Virus record (IMG/VR): IMGVR_UViG_3300030331_003909 | Coordinates: 1 to 60,084 of that record | Direction: 5' to 3' (one strand) | Length of the DNA: 60,084 bases | Origin: a virus | In this document: piece after piece, positions 33,580 to 43,231 of the stretch | Layout of the letters: the number at the start of each line of letters is the position of its first letter | How positions within the stretch are numbered: position 1 is the stretch's first letter | The notes under the pieces: model-generated | Databases searched by the model: none | What the model was told of the DNA's origin: nothing | Seen by the model: the letters and a program-made list of their open reading frames with translations, nothing else | Position numbers and translations under genes: made by a program

Positions 33580-34308
33580 TTATAGTGTTTTGTTTAATTG
33601 TTTTATTTTATAAAAAGAAACTTTACTTGTTTTACTCTCGATAATTTTTTTTCTTGTCTCTTCTAGTTTAGTTAGTAAATTTTTATCTTCGGTATTTTTA
33701 ATTAAAGTATTTATTTTTCCAGTAACCTCCTCAACCAAAGAGCTCATTTTATTTTCTAAATTATTAATATCGGTATTGAATAATTCTTTAAATTTTTTCT
33801 TATCACTTTCAGTTAGATTAGAAAATTTTTCATTAAATTTTTTGGTAGATAAGTTTATTAATAATGAATTAGGGATTTTAGATTCAGTAACAAATTCTTT
33901 TTTTACTTCCATAATAGATTTTAAAATATTATTTTTAGCTTCTATTCTTTTTTCAATATCTAAAGCATTATTTGAGAATATTAAAATGTCCAAATTTTCG
34001 TATAAGGGATTCCTATTTTTTTTCTGAAATTTATTAAATTTACTAAGAGTAGTCTCTAATTTTTTTAGTCTAAGATGTTTCTTTTTTTCTTTTAAAAAAT
34101 CTAAAGTTTCATTAAGATATTTTTCTGCTTTAACTGGGTCACTAATTTTTTTATTTTCTAACTGTGAATAGATAACAAAAAATTCTCTACTAGTTTTGTT
34201 ACTTTTTAAAGCTGACATAGATTCGTGAAAAATTTTTTTAAACTGTCCTTTACTATTAAAGGATTCTACTAAGATGTTATCTAACTTGTTTTTTACTATA
34301 CCGAACAT
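33580..34308 (-). CDS. Coiled-coil hypothetical protein next to portal
   Basis: This 242-residue Lys/Glu/Asn-rich protein is almost wholly helical, with long coiled-coil-like stretches (DFLKEKKKHLRLKKLETTL; LENKMSSLVEEVTGKINTL). No family is recognised. Adjacent to the portal gene, it could be a scaffold-like or head-internal protein. A TATTTATT motif precedes it by 16 nt. Confidence 0.6.
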   Translation of the reverse strand: MFGIVKNKLDNILVESFNSKGQFKKIFHESMSALKSNKTSREFFVIYSQLENKKISDPVKAEKYLNETLDFLKEKKKHLRLKKLETTLSKFNKFQKKNRNPLYENLDILIFSNNALDIEKRIEAKNNILKSIMEVKKEFVTESKIPNSLLINLSTKKFNEKFSNLTESDKKKFKELFNTDINNLENKMSSLVEEVTGKINTLIKNTEDKNLLTKLEETRKKIIESKTSKVSFYKIKQLNKTL

Positions 34309-34324
34309 ATTAATTTATTTTTGC

Positions 34325-34332
34325 AATAAATA
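34325..34332 (-). promoter_or_regulatory. Putative late promoter (sense TATTTATT)
   Basis: TATTTATT on the minus strand lies 16 nt before the ATG at 34308, immediately after the end of the portal gene. Confidence 0.5.
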
Positions 34333-34333
34333 T

Positions 34334-36142
34334 CTATTCACTTAATAAACTTTCTATTTTGTTGGCGACTTCGTTTAAATTATCTTTTCCTTTATCAACA
34401 TTAAAATTATTGTTATCTAGTTTTTCTAAAATTAGAGGTAATTCTTTTTTTCTTTTTTCAGCTAGTGTATCTCCCGCTTCGGTGTCTGAACCACCTAAGT
34501 CTGTAGGTGGGGTCTCATCCATACCACCTTCTAAACCTGTATCAGCTGGAGATTCTTCTTCTCCACCTGCAGCGGCTTCTTCAGCACCACCTTCGTCAGG
34601 TTTCATTTCACCATAAAGTTTGTCTATATTGGAGAATATTCCAGTATTTTTAATAATTGTAGCAGTTTGATTTAATTCCTCACCTACCGCTTTTTCTATA
34701 CGTTGTTGTTGTAAGTCTAATTTAATTTCTTCGTCCGAGAACCCAAGTATATGTTTTTTACCCCAAGTAGCGGATACAGCTTGTATACCAGAACCTGGGT
34801 CAGTAACAGCGTCTTTATATAAAGTAATTTTTTCTTTCCATTGTTCAATCTTTAATAATTCAGACTGGGTAGACGGGTTAGTAAGACCTAAAGTGAAATT
34901 GCCTAACTCCTCCTCAAACCCTAACATATAAAGGTGTATTATCGCTATTTTGTTAAGTTCTTGTATTATAGATTTTTGAATCCTATTAATACTTCTAGCA
35001 AATCTAATGTCTTGAATTGCTAAATTTTTACCTTCTCCCACCACATCTTCAAAACCAAGAAAAGCTTTCGGTATTCGTAAAGCCGCTAATAGTTTTTTCT
35101 GTATATATTCAATATCCGCAATTTCTGCAAGGTTAGTGGCTCCAGGAAGAGTTTCTATAGGGTTAGGTGCAGCTAAATCTCTAACTGGTATAAAGAAATC
35201 TTGGTCTACAGCCATTTGATTGTAACGTAAATCTACATTTCCAGTATCTTTATCTACAATTGGGTCTCTTTTAAATTTATTAGCTACTCTTTGTACATAA
35301 GCTTCTACGTCTTGGTCTTCCATGTTACCAACGTAGACTTTAAATACTCTTCTTTCAGGAGCTCTAGAAGTTCTATATATTAACATAGCGTCTTCTGCTA
35401 GAAGTAATTGTTTCCATATACGTCTAGATTTTTCTAACATAGAAGTCCCATAAGGAAGTCTTCTATCATCAGCAAGTAAACGAAAATGTGCTACTTCCCA
35501 GGTATTGAATTCCATATTTTTATTCTTCCATATAAATTTAACTTCTCTCTCTTCAGATTCAGTATGGTTAGTTTGGTAAGTGTTCATACCTTTTTCGATT
35601 CTCTCAATTTCAATGTTAGGTAATTGACTTGCTCCCACAATACCTTTTTCGGGGTCAATTTTAAGGTAAACAAAATTATCACCGTATTTACATGTGTTTC
35701 TTACCCACATTGGTAGGTTAGATTCTATGTCTAAAACGTTATTAAATAAATCGCCTAGTATAGCTTTTATTCTTTTAGATTCTGAATATATGTTCAACAT
35801 GTAACCTCTTTCAGAAATGGTACAAGCTTCTTCAGATACAATATCTAAAGCTGCTGAAATTTCTGGAGTAAACTCCATAGATTCATAATCATAATAAGAA
35901 GCTAATCTAGTAGGTTCATAATAAACTGCCTGAGAATAAAGTTGTGATTCTATTTTCTGCCATTGATTAGCTAAATACTGACCTTGTTGTAGTTCTAATT
36001 TAGTACGGTCATAATCAGCTTTAGATGTAGTTTTTAAAATATCTTTTTTATCAAAACTATAACTACGTTTAGGTGCCTGAGGTCCCTCAGCACCAAAAAG
36101 GTTAGTTAACCTTTGAAAAATTGTCATATTGTTTTCTGCCAT
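34334..36142 (-). CDS. Portal protein (T4 gp20-like)
   Basis: The 602-residue protein forms the dodecameric DNA gate. It shows the gp20 pattern: DYESMEFTPEISAALDIVSEEA (about 63-85), LPMWVRNTCKYGDNFVYLKID (about 139-160), DRRLPYGTSMLEKSRRIWKQLLLAEDAML with the RTSRAPERRVFKVYVGN block, and LRIPKAFLGFEDVVGEGKNLA. The C-terminal 90 residues are Glu/Gly/Pro-rich and disordered. It lies between the protease side and the terminase, as in T4-like genomes. Confidence 0.93.
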   Translation of the reverse strand: MAENNMTIFQRLTNLFGAEGPQAPKRSYSFDKKDILKTTSKADYDRTKLELQQGQYLANQWQKIESQLYSQAVYYEPTRLASYYDYESMEFTPEISAALDIVSEEACTISERGYMLNIYSESKRIKAILGDLFNNVLDIESNLPMWVRNTCKYGDNFVYLKIDPEKGIVGASQLPNIEIERIEKGMNTYQTNHTESEEREVKFIWKNKNMEFNTWEVAHFRLLADDRRLPYGTSMLEKSRRIWKQLLLAEDAMLIYRTSRAPERRVFKVYVGNMEDQDVEAYVQRVANKFKRDPIVDKDTGNVDLRYNQMAVDQDFFIPVRDLAAPNPIETLPGATNLAEIADIEYIQKKLLAALRIPKAFLGFEDVVGEGKNLAIQDIRFARSINRIQKSIIQELNKIAIIHLYMLGFEEELGNFTLGLTNPSTQSELLKIEQWKEKITLYKDAVTDPGSGIQAVSATWGKKHILGFSDEEIKLDLQQQRIEKAVGEELNQTATIIKNTGIFSNIDKLYGEMKPDEGGAEEAAAGGEEESPADTGLEGGMDETPPTDLGGSDTEAGDTLAEKRKKELPLILEKLDNNNFNVDKGKDNLNEVANKIESLLSE

Positions 36143-36182
36143 AACTTCTTAAACTTAATCAAATATTAATTCATGTAAATAA

Positions 36183-36467
36183 TTAAATAACATAATTACA
36201 ATCTACGTAAGCGGCTATACCATTATAGGACCCTTCTTTACATTGGCCCCCACTAACATAAGTCACACAATTATCTACTATCTGACCTGAACACTTTTCA
36301 CAACAAATCACACTTTTTTTTTGTTTATCTAAAACATCGTTTTTAACAAAATAATCGGGAGGTGTTGGTAACCAAGTGTAAATGGTAGTTCCCAGTACTT
36401 GTCTGAGTTGTTTACCACTTTTAAATCTTCCACCTGACCCAAATCCAGGGTTTTTTATTTTAGCCAT
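36183..36467 (-). CDS. Small Cys-rich protein between portal and terminase
   Basis: This 94-residue protein starts with a basic Gly-rich stretch (NPGFGSGGRFKSGKQLRQVLG) and has six cysteines in the second half (CCEKC, NCVTY, QCKEG, DCNYV). They could bind a metal such as Zn, or form disulphides if exposed on the virion. No family is recognised. A small decoration, neck or packaging accessory protein is possible from position. Confidence 0.6.
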   Translation of the reverse strand: MAKIKNPGFGSGGRFKSGKQLRQVLGTTIYTWLPTPPDYFVKNDVLDKQKKSVICCEKCSGQIVDNCVTYVSGGQCKEGSYNGIAAYVDCNYVI

Positions 36468-36473
36468 TTTATT

Positions 36474-38198
36474 TTATTTTAATCCAGTATATAACCATAA
36501 ATAGTCTTTAGGGTCATTAGAAGAAGGTGGTAATGGATTACTTCTCGCTCTACCTGGTTGAAATACTGGTTTTCCTTTTGTGGTGTTGAATTTTCTTTCG
36601 TCAGTAACCCAGGCATCTATCATTGCTTTTGCTTGTGCTACATTCTTTTTTAATTGGGTAAATGAATTTTGAGCCACATAAAGTGCCATAGCTAAAGACA
36701 TGATTAAATCATCGTGATGACCTTTCATGTGGTCGGGCCTACCGTTTATGTAGACAAAAGTTTTTAATTCATTCATCAATCTTTGCGACCTTATTTTAAA
36801 ACCTGTCCTTAATTGTTCTTCTAAAGCTTGGACTAGTTGTGCTCTTTTACTATTAAAATTTATTCCTGGTGTCTTACTGTCAGGATTAAATTTCCACATT
36901 TCATCAGATTTAACTCCATCATAATAAAAATCTTTGTATCCCAACTCCAACATTTTTCTAGAGGTAGCAACACCCATTCCACCCGTAATATCTATTACTA
37001 CAAAACAACTATACTTGGTAGCCCATTTATTAGCTAAATCTGCTACAATATCTGGTGGAATCTTACCCAAATATTCTACCACCTCTTCTCGTTCATCAAA
37101 ATCTATAATAACAAAACCACTAGAGTCTTCACTATCACCTCTAGAAACATCTATCCCCATAATATATTTGTGGTCAGGAACAGGTTCTTTCCAAACCCAA
37201 AGACCATTGCCTACCCATTTTTCAACGGGGTCACATATATGTTCTTCTAGTTGGTCCATTGTCGTACTGTTAATTACATTGTCTCCTGAACCTAAAAATG
37301 CACACTCTAACTCCTGTGAAATTTTTCGTCTATCAAATTTTAATTTTTTACACATAGCTTCAAACCAATCTGAAAATGGTTTGTAACCTTTATCTAAATA
37401 AGTTTGGTACTCTTCTTTGTCTATTTTGGATAATATGTCTTCTTCATTATATTCATCTCTATTTAAAAGAAAATGTACAATATCCTTGGTTTTAACCCAC
37501 CTTAAATCTTGTGTAAATCTAGGGTCATGATACCAACTTAAATAACTTATTCGAAAATTATTTAACCCTCTAACTGATTGGTCAAAAACTTCGTAGTAAA
37601 TTTGGTCGAATCCATTAGGTGTGGAAATAACAATTACCTTACCCCCAGTAGCTAGTGACGCCATACATGCAGCCCATAAATCCCCACCAGATTCTATATA
37701 AGCAGCCTCATCAAATACTAATATTGTGGGCGTATACCCTCTAAGTGCATCCACTGAAGTTGCGACTGCTTTTACCTCAGAACCGTTATTAAGTTTGTAA
37801 TGTTTTTGTGAATTTTTGTCTTTATCGAACCCTACATTTATCCAGTCGGGCCATTGTCTTAAAAAACCTTTTATCTTGTTTGCCATTTCAGTGGCAGTAT
37901 CTAATTTGTTAGCAAGTATAAGAATTTTTTCTGGTGACTCTTTAGAAGCGAACTGGAGTTTTTTTGAAATCCATCCCGCTGTTGCTGTAGAAACACCAGC
38001 TTGTCTATACTTTAAAACAATATTATCCGAATGGTTTTCAAAATCATATATCATTTCCTTTTGTTCTGGAAACAATTCGAATGGTACATGCTTCTGTTGG
38101 GTATTGTCGTAAGTTTGCAAGTAAGTTTTAAGTGCATATGGTGTGTTACCATGACATTTCACATATTCTTGTATGAGTTCTTGTTTGTTCATTCCCAT
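36474..38198 (-). CDS. Terminase large subunit (T4 gp17-like)
   Basis: This is the packaging motor ATPase and nuclease, 574 residues. The ATPase has an adenine-side FELFPEQKEMI, a variant Walker A KYRQAGVSTATAG (about 63-75, lacking the usual GK(T/S)), Walker B TILVFDEAAYIE (158-169) and coupling motif ISTPNG (191-196). The nuclease begins MGIDVSRGDSEDSSG (Asp350), has FVVIDITGG (Asp403) and ends GHHDDLIMSLAMAL. The first ATG is only 3 nt after a late-promoter-type motif, so the second Met (38192) may be used. Confidence 0.94.
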   Translation of the reverse strand: MGMNKQELIQEYVKCHGNTPYALKTYLQTYDNTQQKHVPFELFPEQKEMIYDFENHSDNIVLKYRQAGVSTATAGWISKKLQFASKESPEKILILANKLDTATEMANKIKGFLRQWPDWINVGFDKDKNSQKHYKLNNGSEVKAVATSVDALRGYTPTILVFDEAAYIESGGDLWAACMASLATGGKVIVISTPNGFDQIYYEVFDQSVRGLNNFRISYLSWYHDPRFTQDLRWVKTKDIVHFLLNRDEYNEEDILSKIDKEEYQTYLDKGYKPFSDWFEAMCKKLKFDRRKISQELECAFLGSGDNVINSTTMDQLEEHICDPVEKWVGNGLWVWKEPVPDHKYIMGIDVSRGDSEDSSGFVIIDFDEREEVVEYLGKIPPDIVADLANKWATKYSCFVVIDITGGMGVATSRKMLELGYKDFYYDGVKSDEMWKFNPDSKTPGINFNSKRAQLVQALEEQLRTGFKIRSQRLMNELKTFVYINGRPDHMKGHHDDLIMSLAMALYVAQNSFTQLKKNVAQAKAMIDAWVTDERKFNTTKGKPVFQPGRARSNPLPPSSNDPKDYLWLYTGLK

Positions 38199-38201
38199 AC
38201 C

Positions 38202-38209
38202 GATAAATA
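38202..38209 (-). promoter_or_regulatory. Putative late promoter (sense TATTTATC)
   Basis: TATTTATC on the minus strand lies 3 nt before the first and 9 nt before the second ATG of the terminase. The extended block CTATTTATnGGTATG is also found before the gene at 44412. Confidence 0.45.
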
Positions 38210-38226
38210 GTTGTATTTAATCTTTA

Positions 38227-39606
38227 TTAAGATTTAGACTGGTCTCTAAGGAATTGTAACTCACCACTTGTTAGTGAAGACATTCCACTTCTACCTATTT
38301 TGTCTAGTATGTCATCAACGTCATATTGTTGATTTTCATTAGCTTTAGGTACATCTAGAGTTCCCAATACATCTCCAGTATCTGAACCTGCTACTGCAGT
38401 ATCACCATCGTCGTCCCCAAAGTCACCAGTAGCGTCTTCGTAAGCTTCTTCATTTAATTGTTCTATAATTTCTTTAACAATTCTTTCTAATTCCTCTCTA
38501 CCCTCATCACCACCACTTAAGATTTTCTTAGCTAATGCAAACATATCAGTCGCTTGCATACTCGCAAACTCACTAAAGAGATAATTTTGAATTTCTCTTT
38601 TATCGTCTTGAAGTAAATCGTGTGGGTAAGCTTCTCTAAACTTTTCCCAGATTACTGGTCCTAGTCTTAAATCCCATACTTCCGCAACTAATGTATCTTC
38701 CGAGTCCATTACTCGTTGTGCTTTATTAGGGTCGTCTGGTAAACCTTGAGTTGCAAGTACTTCCATAACTCCCTTAACTAATTCATGTACTAAGATAGGA
38801 AAGGTTATACCTTGTGCTTTTACTGTAGGTGGGTCCGTGTCTGGGTCTACTTCTTCTTTTCCAGCCATTCCTTGACCACTTTGAGCCATCATCATAGTTG
38901 TTTGGTCTGGCATAATCCAATAAACCAAATCATTAATTGACATCATTACCCCATATAAGTTAATTAAATCTGGACTAATATTATTAAGTTCTTCTTCTAC
39001 CAAATGAAACATGTAGTGTCCTTTTTTGGAAGCTCCTTGGATTAATTGGTTTAGGAATCTTCTTTTTTGTTTTTCTATATCAAAGTCCTCAAATTCTTCC
39101 ATGGCTTCTTCTTCAGCGTCCATCTGTTGTTCTTGAGATTGACCTTGCATGCCCGACATATCGATTTCTCCCATACCCACAATCTTTGCGTCAAATTGTA
39201 AAGCATCTGGTGGGATAGCCATTTCTTCTCTTACTATTTTGACAGCTAGTTCTTCTAGGTCTTCTTTGTGTTGTGATTCTAATTGTAAAATTCTTTGTGT
39301 AGCACCCATTAACATTTGTTGTAATTGCATAAATGACTGGGGTGTCACATTTCTAATACCAGTATAGTTCTTAACTTTTTCTACTACCGATTTAAATCTT
39401 TCTGATGATACTAACTCCTCAAAATTACTTGGGATACCTGAAGGGTCTACAGATGGATAAGCGTCAGAACCTGCACCTGGAAAATCCCCAGTTTCTAATT
39501 TTCTTTGTAATGAGGGGTCCATTCTCTCTGGTCTATCACCATAATCTATAGGTGCTTCAAACATGTTCTTCTTAAATTCTCTTAATATTTTTCTAGTTTT
39601 CATCAC
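38227..39606 (-). CDS. Hypothetical structural protein, acidic
   Basis: This 459-residue acidic protein is rich in Gln, Met and Glu, with a central helical region (QSFMQLQQMLMGATQRILQLE; EEELNNISPDLINLYGVMMSINDLVYW) and a disordered Asp/Gly-rich C-terminus. No catalytic motif is visible. It overlaps the upstream gene (39593) by 14 nt and lies just upstream of the terminase in the transcript. It is probably a head or neck protein of this phage lineage. Confidence 0.6.
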   Translation of the reverse strand: MMKTRKILREFKKNMFEAPIDYGDRPERMDPSLQRKLETGDFPGAGSDAYPSVDPSGIPSNFEELVSSERFKSVVEKVKNYTGIRNVTPQSFMQLQQMLMGATQRILQLESQHKEDLEELAVKIVREEMAIPPDALQFDAKIVGMGEIDMSGMQGQSQEQQMDAEEEAMEEFEDFDIEKQKRRFLNQLIQGASKKGHYMFHLVEEELNNISPDLINLYGVMMSINDLVYWIMPDQTTMMMAQSGQGMAGKEEVDPDTDPPTVKAQGITFPILVHELVKGVMEVLATQGLPDDPNKAQRVMDSEDTLVAEVWDLRLGPVIWEKFREAYPHDLLQDDKREIQNYLFSEFASMQATDMFALAKKILSGGDEGREELERIVKEIIEQLNEEAYEDATGDFGDDDGDTAVAGSDTGDVLGTLDVPKANENQQYDVDDILDKIGRSGMSSLTSGELQFLRDQSKS

Positions 39607-40987
39607 TTATAGCTTTTGGTCTTGGTTTGTGTTTAGGTTTGTAAGGTGACTTTCTACCTGGTTTTGTAGGAGAAGGAGTCGTAGTTGGTGCGGGTTTAGT
39701 TGTTGGGGATGGTGCGTTCATAAATAGAGTATCGAAATCCATCCAAGCTGGTAACTCATATTTTGCGTCATCAACGTCATTATCAATAACTTCAATATCT
39801 TGTGTCTCTACCGCAATTTCATTTAAAGTTTGTAAAAATTGTGATTTTGTCATTGAAGGTCTTTCATATTTTTCAACTAACCCTAGTAACCAATTTTCAA
39901 CTATTTGTTGTTCGTTTTTTTCTTTTTTAACTTTTTCTGGTAAAGAGTCAAAATCTTTTGTGTCGTCAGAAAATTCTTTAGCGTATTTTTTCCATTTTTT
40001 CCCTTCTTTTCCTGGTTCATTAGCTTTTTCGTAAAAATATCTTGCTTGAGCTTTAGAAGCAAATTTTTCCATTAAATCTTTCTTTGTAATGTGAGTTTCT
40101 GCAATATCCCCCATATTTTTATGAGATGGACTTTCTGGGTCAGAATCGTCAGCCATTCCGTCATTTGACATATCATCTGCATCGTGAGGTACTGATTGAC
40201 CTGTTACTTTTTGACCAAAATACTGGTTAGTTTCAGACTCATCTTCATGTAGACCTCTACTATGTCCTCTTGGTCCATCTGACTGATGACCTCTAGCTAC
40301 AGGATTTATAAATGAATAGTCTGGTTCTGGTGCAAATTCATTTAATTCACCCGCAAAACCACCTTCGTCCCATCCGTTTCCACCATAGGAATCCATTGGT
40401 CCATCTGAGTCAAAACCTTGAGCGTCTGGATTGTGAAATGAAGGTGTGTCTAAATAGTCAGCGTTTTGACTGTATTGTCCAGCGTCTCCTTCCATACCAT
40501 TACGAACAAATTTTCCTTTATTGTCTGTTGAGTAATAAGAATCCATCGGTCCTTGTGAACTGTGGAATCCACCAGCATCGGGATTGTAAAATGAAGTATC
40601 GTCAAAATCTCCCGCTCCCATATCCATAATTTCTTCGTCTAAATTATCTTCTAATATTTTCATTTCTTTTCCTTCAGCGTCTCTATAAGATTTAGCTTCA
40701 GGATATCTCGGGTCTAAATAAGGTTCGTCATCTTCATTAATTTTTTTACTTATGTAAGTTTCACCATCCTTTTCGTATACTCTAGCATCTTCAACCTCTA
40801 CCGCCTTATTGGGTTCTAATTTGGTAACTTCGTAAGTACCTTCATCATCCTGTTCGTTTAAAACTTTAGATTTTAACTGGATAAGTTGTTTGTCACTAAA
40901 CTTAAGTAGGGTATCTATATTGAAACCTTCTCTAACTAATTTAGATAGAGTGTCTATTTTACTAAACTTTTTTATATTCTTCTTCAT
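39593..40987 (-). CDS. Hypothetical protein with three internal repeats
   Basis: The 464-residue acidic protein contains three imperfect copies of a unit of the form SF(Y/H/I)NP(D/V)A-x-G(F/H)-x-S-x-GP(M/R) between about residues 130 and 245. The first half reads EDDEPYLDPRYPEAKSYRD and the C-terminal region is helical, then Pro/Thr-rich and basic (TTKPAPTTTPSPTKPGRK). No family is recognised. It may be an internal or decoration protein. It overlaps both neighbours. Confidence 0.6.
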   Translation of the reverse strand: MKKNIKKFSKIDTLSKLVREGFNIDTLLKFSDKQLIQLKSKVLNEQDDEGTYEVTKLEPNKAVEVEDARVYEKDGETYISKKINEDDEPYLDPRYPEAKSYRDAEGKEMKILEDNLDEEIMDMGAGDFDDTSFYNPDAGGFHSSQGPMDSYYSTDNKGKFVRNGMEGDAGQYSQNADYLDTPSFHNPDAQGFDSDGPMDSYGGNGWDEGGFAGELNEFAPEPDYSFINPVARGHQSDGPRGHSRGLHEDESETNQYFGQKVTGQSVPHDADDMSNDGMADDSDPESPSHKNMGDIAETHITKKDLMEKFASKAQARYFYEKANEPGKEGKKWKKYAKEFSDDTKDFDSLPEKVKKEKNEQQIVENWLLGLVEKYERPSMTKSQFLQTLNEIAVETQDIEVIDNDVDDAKYELPAWMDFDTLFMNAPSPTTKPAPTTTPSPTKPGRKSPYKPKHKPRPKAISDEN

Positions 40988-41363
40988 TGTATTTTAATAT
41001 TAAATCTCTACTATAAAGTTTATCTTCTACTGATTTTTGGTCTTCACCAAATCTAAAAACCAGTCTTCCTTCCTCAACAGAGTCTTCTTCATGTCTTTCC
41101 CACGCTAATGATATCACATCATCTATTGCGTCTGTAAAAGAAAAATAGTCTGAAGTTTGAACTAAATCAAATTCCAAACCTTCGTTAGAGAATATCCCTA
41201 CTTTTTCAATAAATTCAATTTCTGGGGGTTGGGGTTTTCCTCCTGCTGGAGCAGTGTCCCAGTCTTCACCCCAAATATCGACTAAATTAGTAGAAAAGAT
41301 GAATTCATATACGTAATTACCCTTAAAATTAGGTCCTAATTCATTAACGTACACTAATTTCAT
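40962..41363 (-). CDS. Hypothetical phage protein
   Basis: This 133-residue acidic alpha/beta protein has MKLVYVNELGPNFKGNYVYEFIFS and LISLAWERHEED-like segments. It lies 2 nt downstream of the 610-residue protein gene and overlaps the next gene by 26 nt, so it is tightly coupled with both. I recognise no domain. Confidence 0.6.
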   Translation of the reverse strand: MKLVYVNELGPNFKGNYVYEFIFSTNLVDIWGEDWDTAPAGGKPQPPEIEFIEKVGIFSNEGLEFDLVQTSDYFSFTDAIDDVISLAWERHEEDSVEEGRLVFRFGEDQKSVEDKLYSRDLILKYNEEEYKKV

Positions 41364-41365
41364 AA

Positions 41366-43198
41366 TTAAGAAATTCTACCTCTTGTATTTATTTCTACTA
41401 AATTATTTTTTCCTTTAAAAACTAAACTACCTCTTTTGTTCTTACCGACAAACTTCATATTTTTATTTTCATTTAAAAATTTTGTAGTTGTTCTTTCTTG
41501 TTCATAACTAGAAAAGGAATTTTTAATTATTTTATTTGTTTTAGCTTTTTTCAAAACTGATTCTAAAAGTTCATTTTTAGCTAAATGTAAATCAAAACTT
41601 CTTCTTTCTTTAGCTTCTTGAATTTTATTTTTTTCTTCTTCAGTATAATCAAAATAAGAAGTTAAAGTTTTACCTACCTTACTTTTAGATTCAAACATAT
41701 CGAATACGTCTGCTACTGCTTCAGCAGCTTCGTCTGATAATTCAGGATTTTCTGGTACTTGTATCATATCTTCTTCATCTAACATACCTGATATTGTATC
41801 CATACCTTTACTTATCATGTCACCAGCTTTATCTACCATACTGGTGAATACACCAGTGCTCATTTTATTTACCAAACAAGCCGTTCCTTTAAATACGTTG
41901 GTATTGGACAACCATTTTACTAAGCTAGACATACAGATGTCATTTTGTCTTATATTCATTACCGTACCACACTCACCTATGCCTTCCCCAACAGCATCCC
42001 ATAAATTAAAATATTTATTACTTCCCTCACCTTTTTCTATATCCGCACATTCCATTACAGCTTCTAGAAAGTTTTCTAAACCTTCTTTATCTGCGTCTTT
42101 AGCCATAATAACTTTCAAGACATCACTTATTCTTTCATCCATACCCTCATACATTTCGTTCATGTTTCTTTGTGTAGACATTTCAGACATTGCCATTTCA
42201 GCTGAACGTGTAAGTTTTTCTTCTTGTTCTTCTTCATCCATACCCATTCTTCGAGTTGCTTTATCAGCTACCATAGCTCCAAAACCAGTTGCTGCGGCTC
42301 TACCTAAAGCTCCCAAGTTTTCAGATAATTCTGTTTCTAAATCCATTTCTTCTTCACCACCCAAATCGAAGTCTCCACCATCTAGGTCAAGTTCTTCTTC
42401 ACCACCTAGGTCGACATCAAATTCACCTTCCTCAGTATATTCAATATCCTCGTCTTCAAATTTTTCTACCATCTCTTCTTTATCCTCTTCACTTAATTTT
42501 TCTAAATCAACTGCAGATATAATAGAATTTAAAACATACTTAATAATATCAGCATCCATGTCCGTTTCAGGTAGGTCTCTTAATTTTTGTCCTAGTTTAC
42601 CAGTTAGTTTTTGAACTGCTTTAGTGGCGTCCTCATCATCTGTAACTTCTACATCCATAGAACCTTCAATTTCTTCACCACCTTCATCATCCATACTCAT
42701 TTCAGTATCGTCAAATGAAAAATCTTCAGTTTCTCCACCTTCATCTGTACTAGTATCATCGAATGAAAAATCTTCAGTTTCTTCTTCGTCTTCAACCTCA
42801 CTTTCTGGTTGTTTTAAAACAAATTTTTTCCCCGCTTCTTCTTGTTCACCAATCAAATTAAATTGTTTACCAGAATTATAGGTTTCATTAATAGGTTTCA
42901 TTAATAAGTTTAATTTCTTTAAAGCTTCTGAATATGAATTAAAAGAATATCTAGAATTGTTTCTCATACCATCCATATAGGTGTATCCATTACTACCTTC
43001 TTTTAAAATCATATATTTAGCATTTTCACGGATAATACCGTATTTGTTACCGTCAGCTGCTGTAATATTATATTCTAATGAAGCCGTTTTATGTGTATCT
43101 ACTTTAGGTTGGATACCATAATTAGCGATTTCCATTATTCTTTGGATTTTTAGGTCTACTGAAAGTTTTTCACTTCCTACTGGTTTTAAATCTGCCAT
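41366..43198 (-). CDS. Large acidic virion protein
   Basis: The 610-residue protein has repeated acidic stretches (ETEDFSFDDT appears twice at about 140-170; later GGEEELDLDGGDFDLGGEEEMD), a helical central part and a basic C-terminal region (SLVFKGKNNLVEINTRGRIS). The overall character resembles scaffold or head-core proteins cleaved during maturation, but no motif identifies it. It is first of four overlapping or adjacent genes leading to the terminase. Confidence 0.6.
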   Translation of the reverse strand: MADLKPVGSEKLSVDLKIQRIMEIANYGIQPKVDTHKTASLEYNITAADGNKYGIIRENAKYMILKEGSNGYTYMDGMRNNSRYSFNSYSEALKKLNLLMKPINETYNSGKQFNLIGEQEEAGKKFVLKQPESEVEDEEETEDFSFDDTSTDEGGETEDFSFDDTEMSMDDEGGEEIEGSMDVEVTDDEDATKAVQKLTGKLGQKLRDLPETDMDADIIKYVLNSIISAVDLEKLSEEDKEEMVEKFEDEDIEYTEEGEFDVDLGGEEELDLDGGDFDLGGEEEMDLETELSENLGALGRAAATGFGAMVADKATRRMGMDEEEQEEKLTRSAEMAMSEMSTQRNMNEMYEGMDERISDVLKVIMAKDADKEGLENFLEAVMECADIEKGEGSNKYFNLWDAVGEGIGECGTVMNIRQNDICMSSLVKWLSNTNVFKGTACLVNKMSTGVFTSMVDKAGDMISKGMDTISGMLDEEDMIQVPENPELSDEAAEAVADVFDMFESKSKVGKTLTSYFDYTEEEKNKIQEAKERRSFDLHLAKNELLESVLKKAKTNKIIKNSFSSYEQERTTTKFLNENKNMKFVGKNKRGSLVFKGKNNLVEINTRGRIS

Positions 43199-43231
43199 TT
43201 TGTATTTTATTTAATTTCTTTTTTTTTTATT

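Noticed and set aside
41817-42881. Long Ser/Pro-rich plus-strand open frames
   Set aside because: They lie exactly opposite acidic, Glu/Asp-rich minus-strand genes; codons for Glu and Asp read backwards give Ser, Phe and Leu. No start context or family support.
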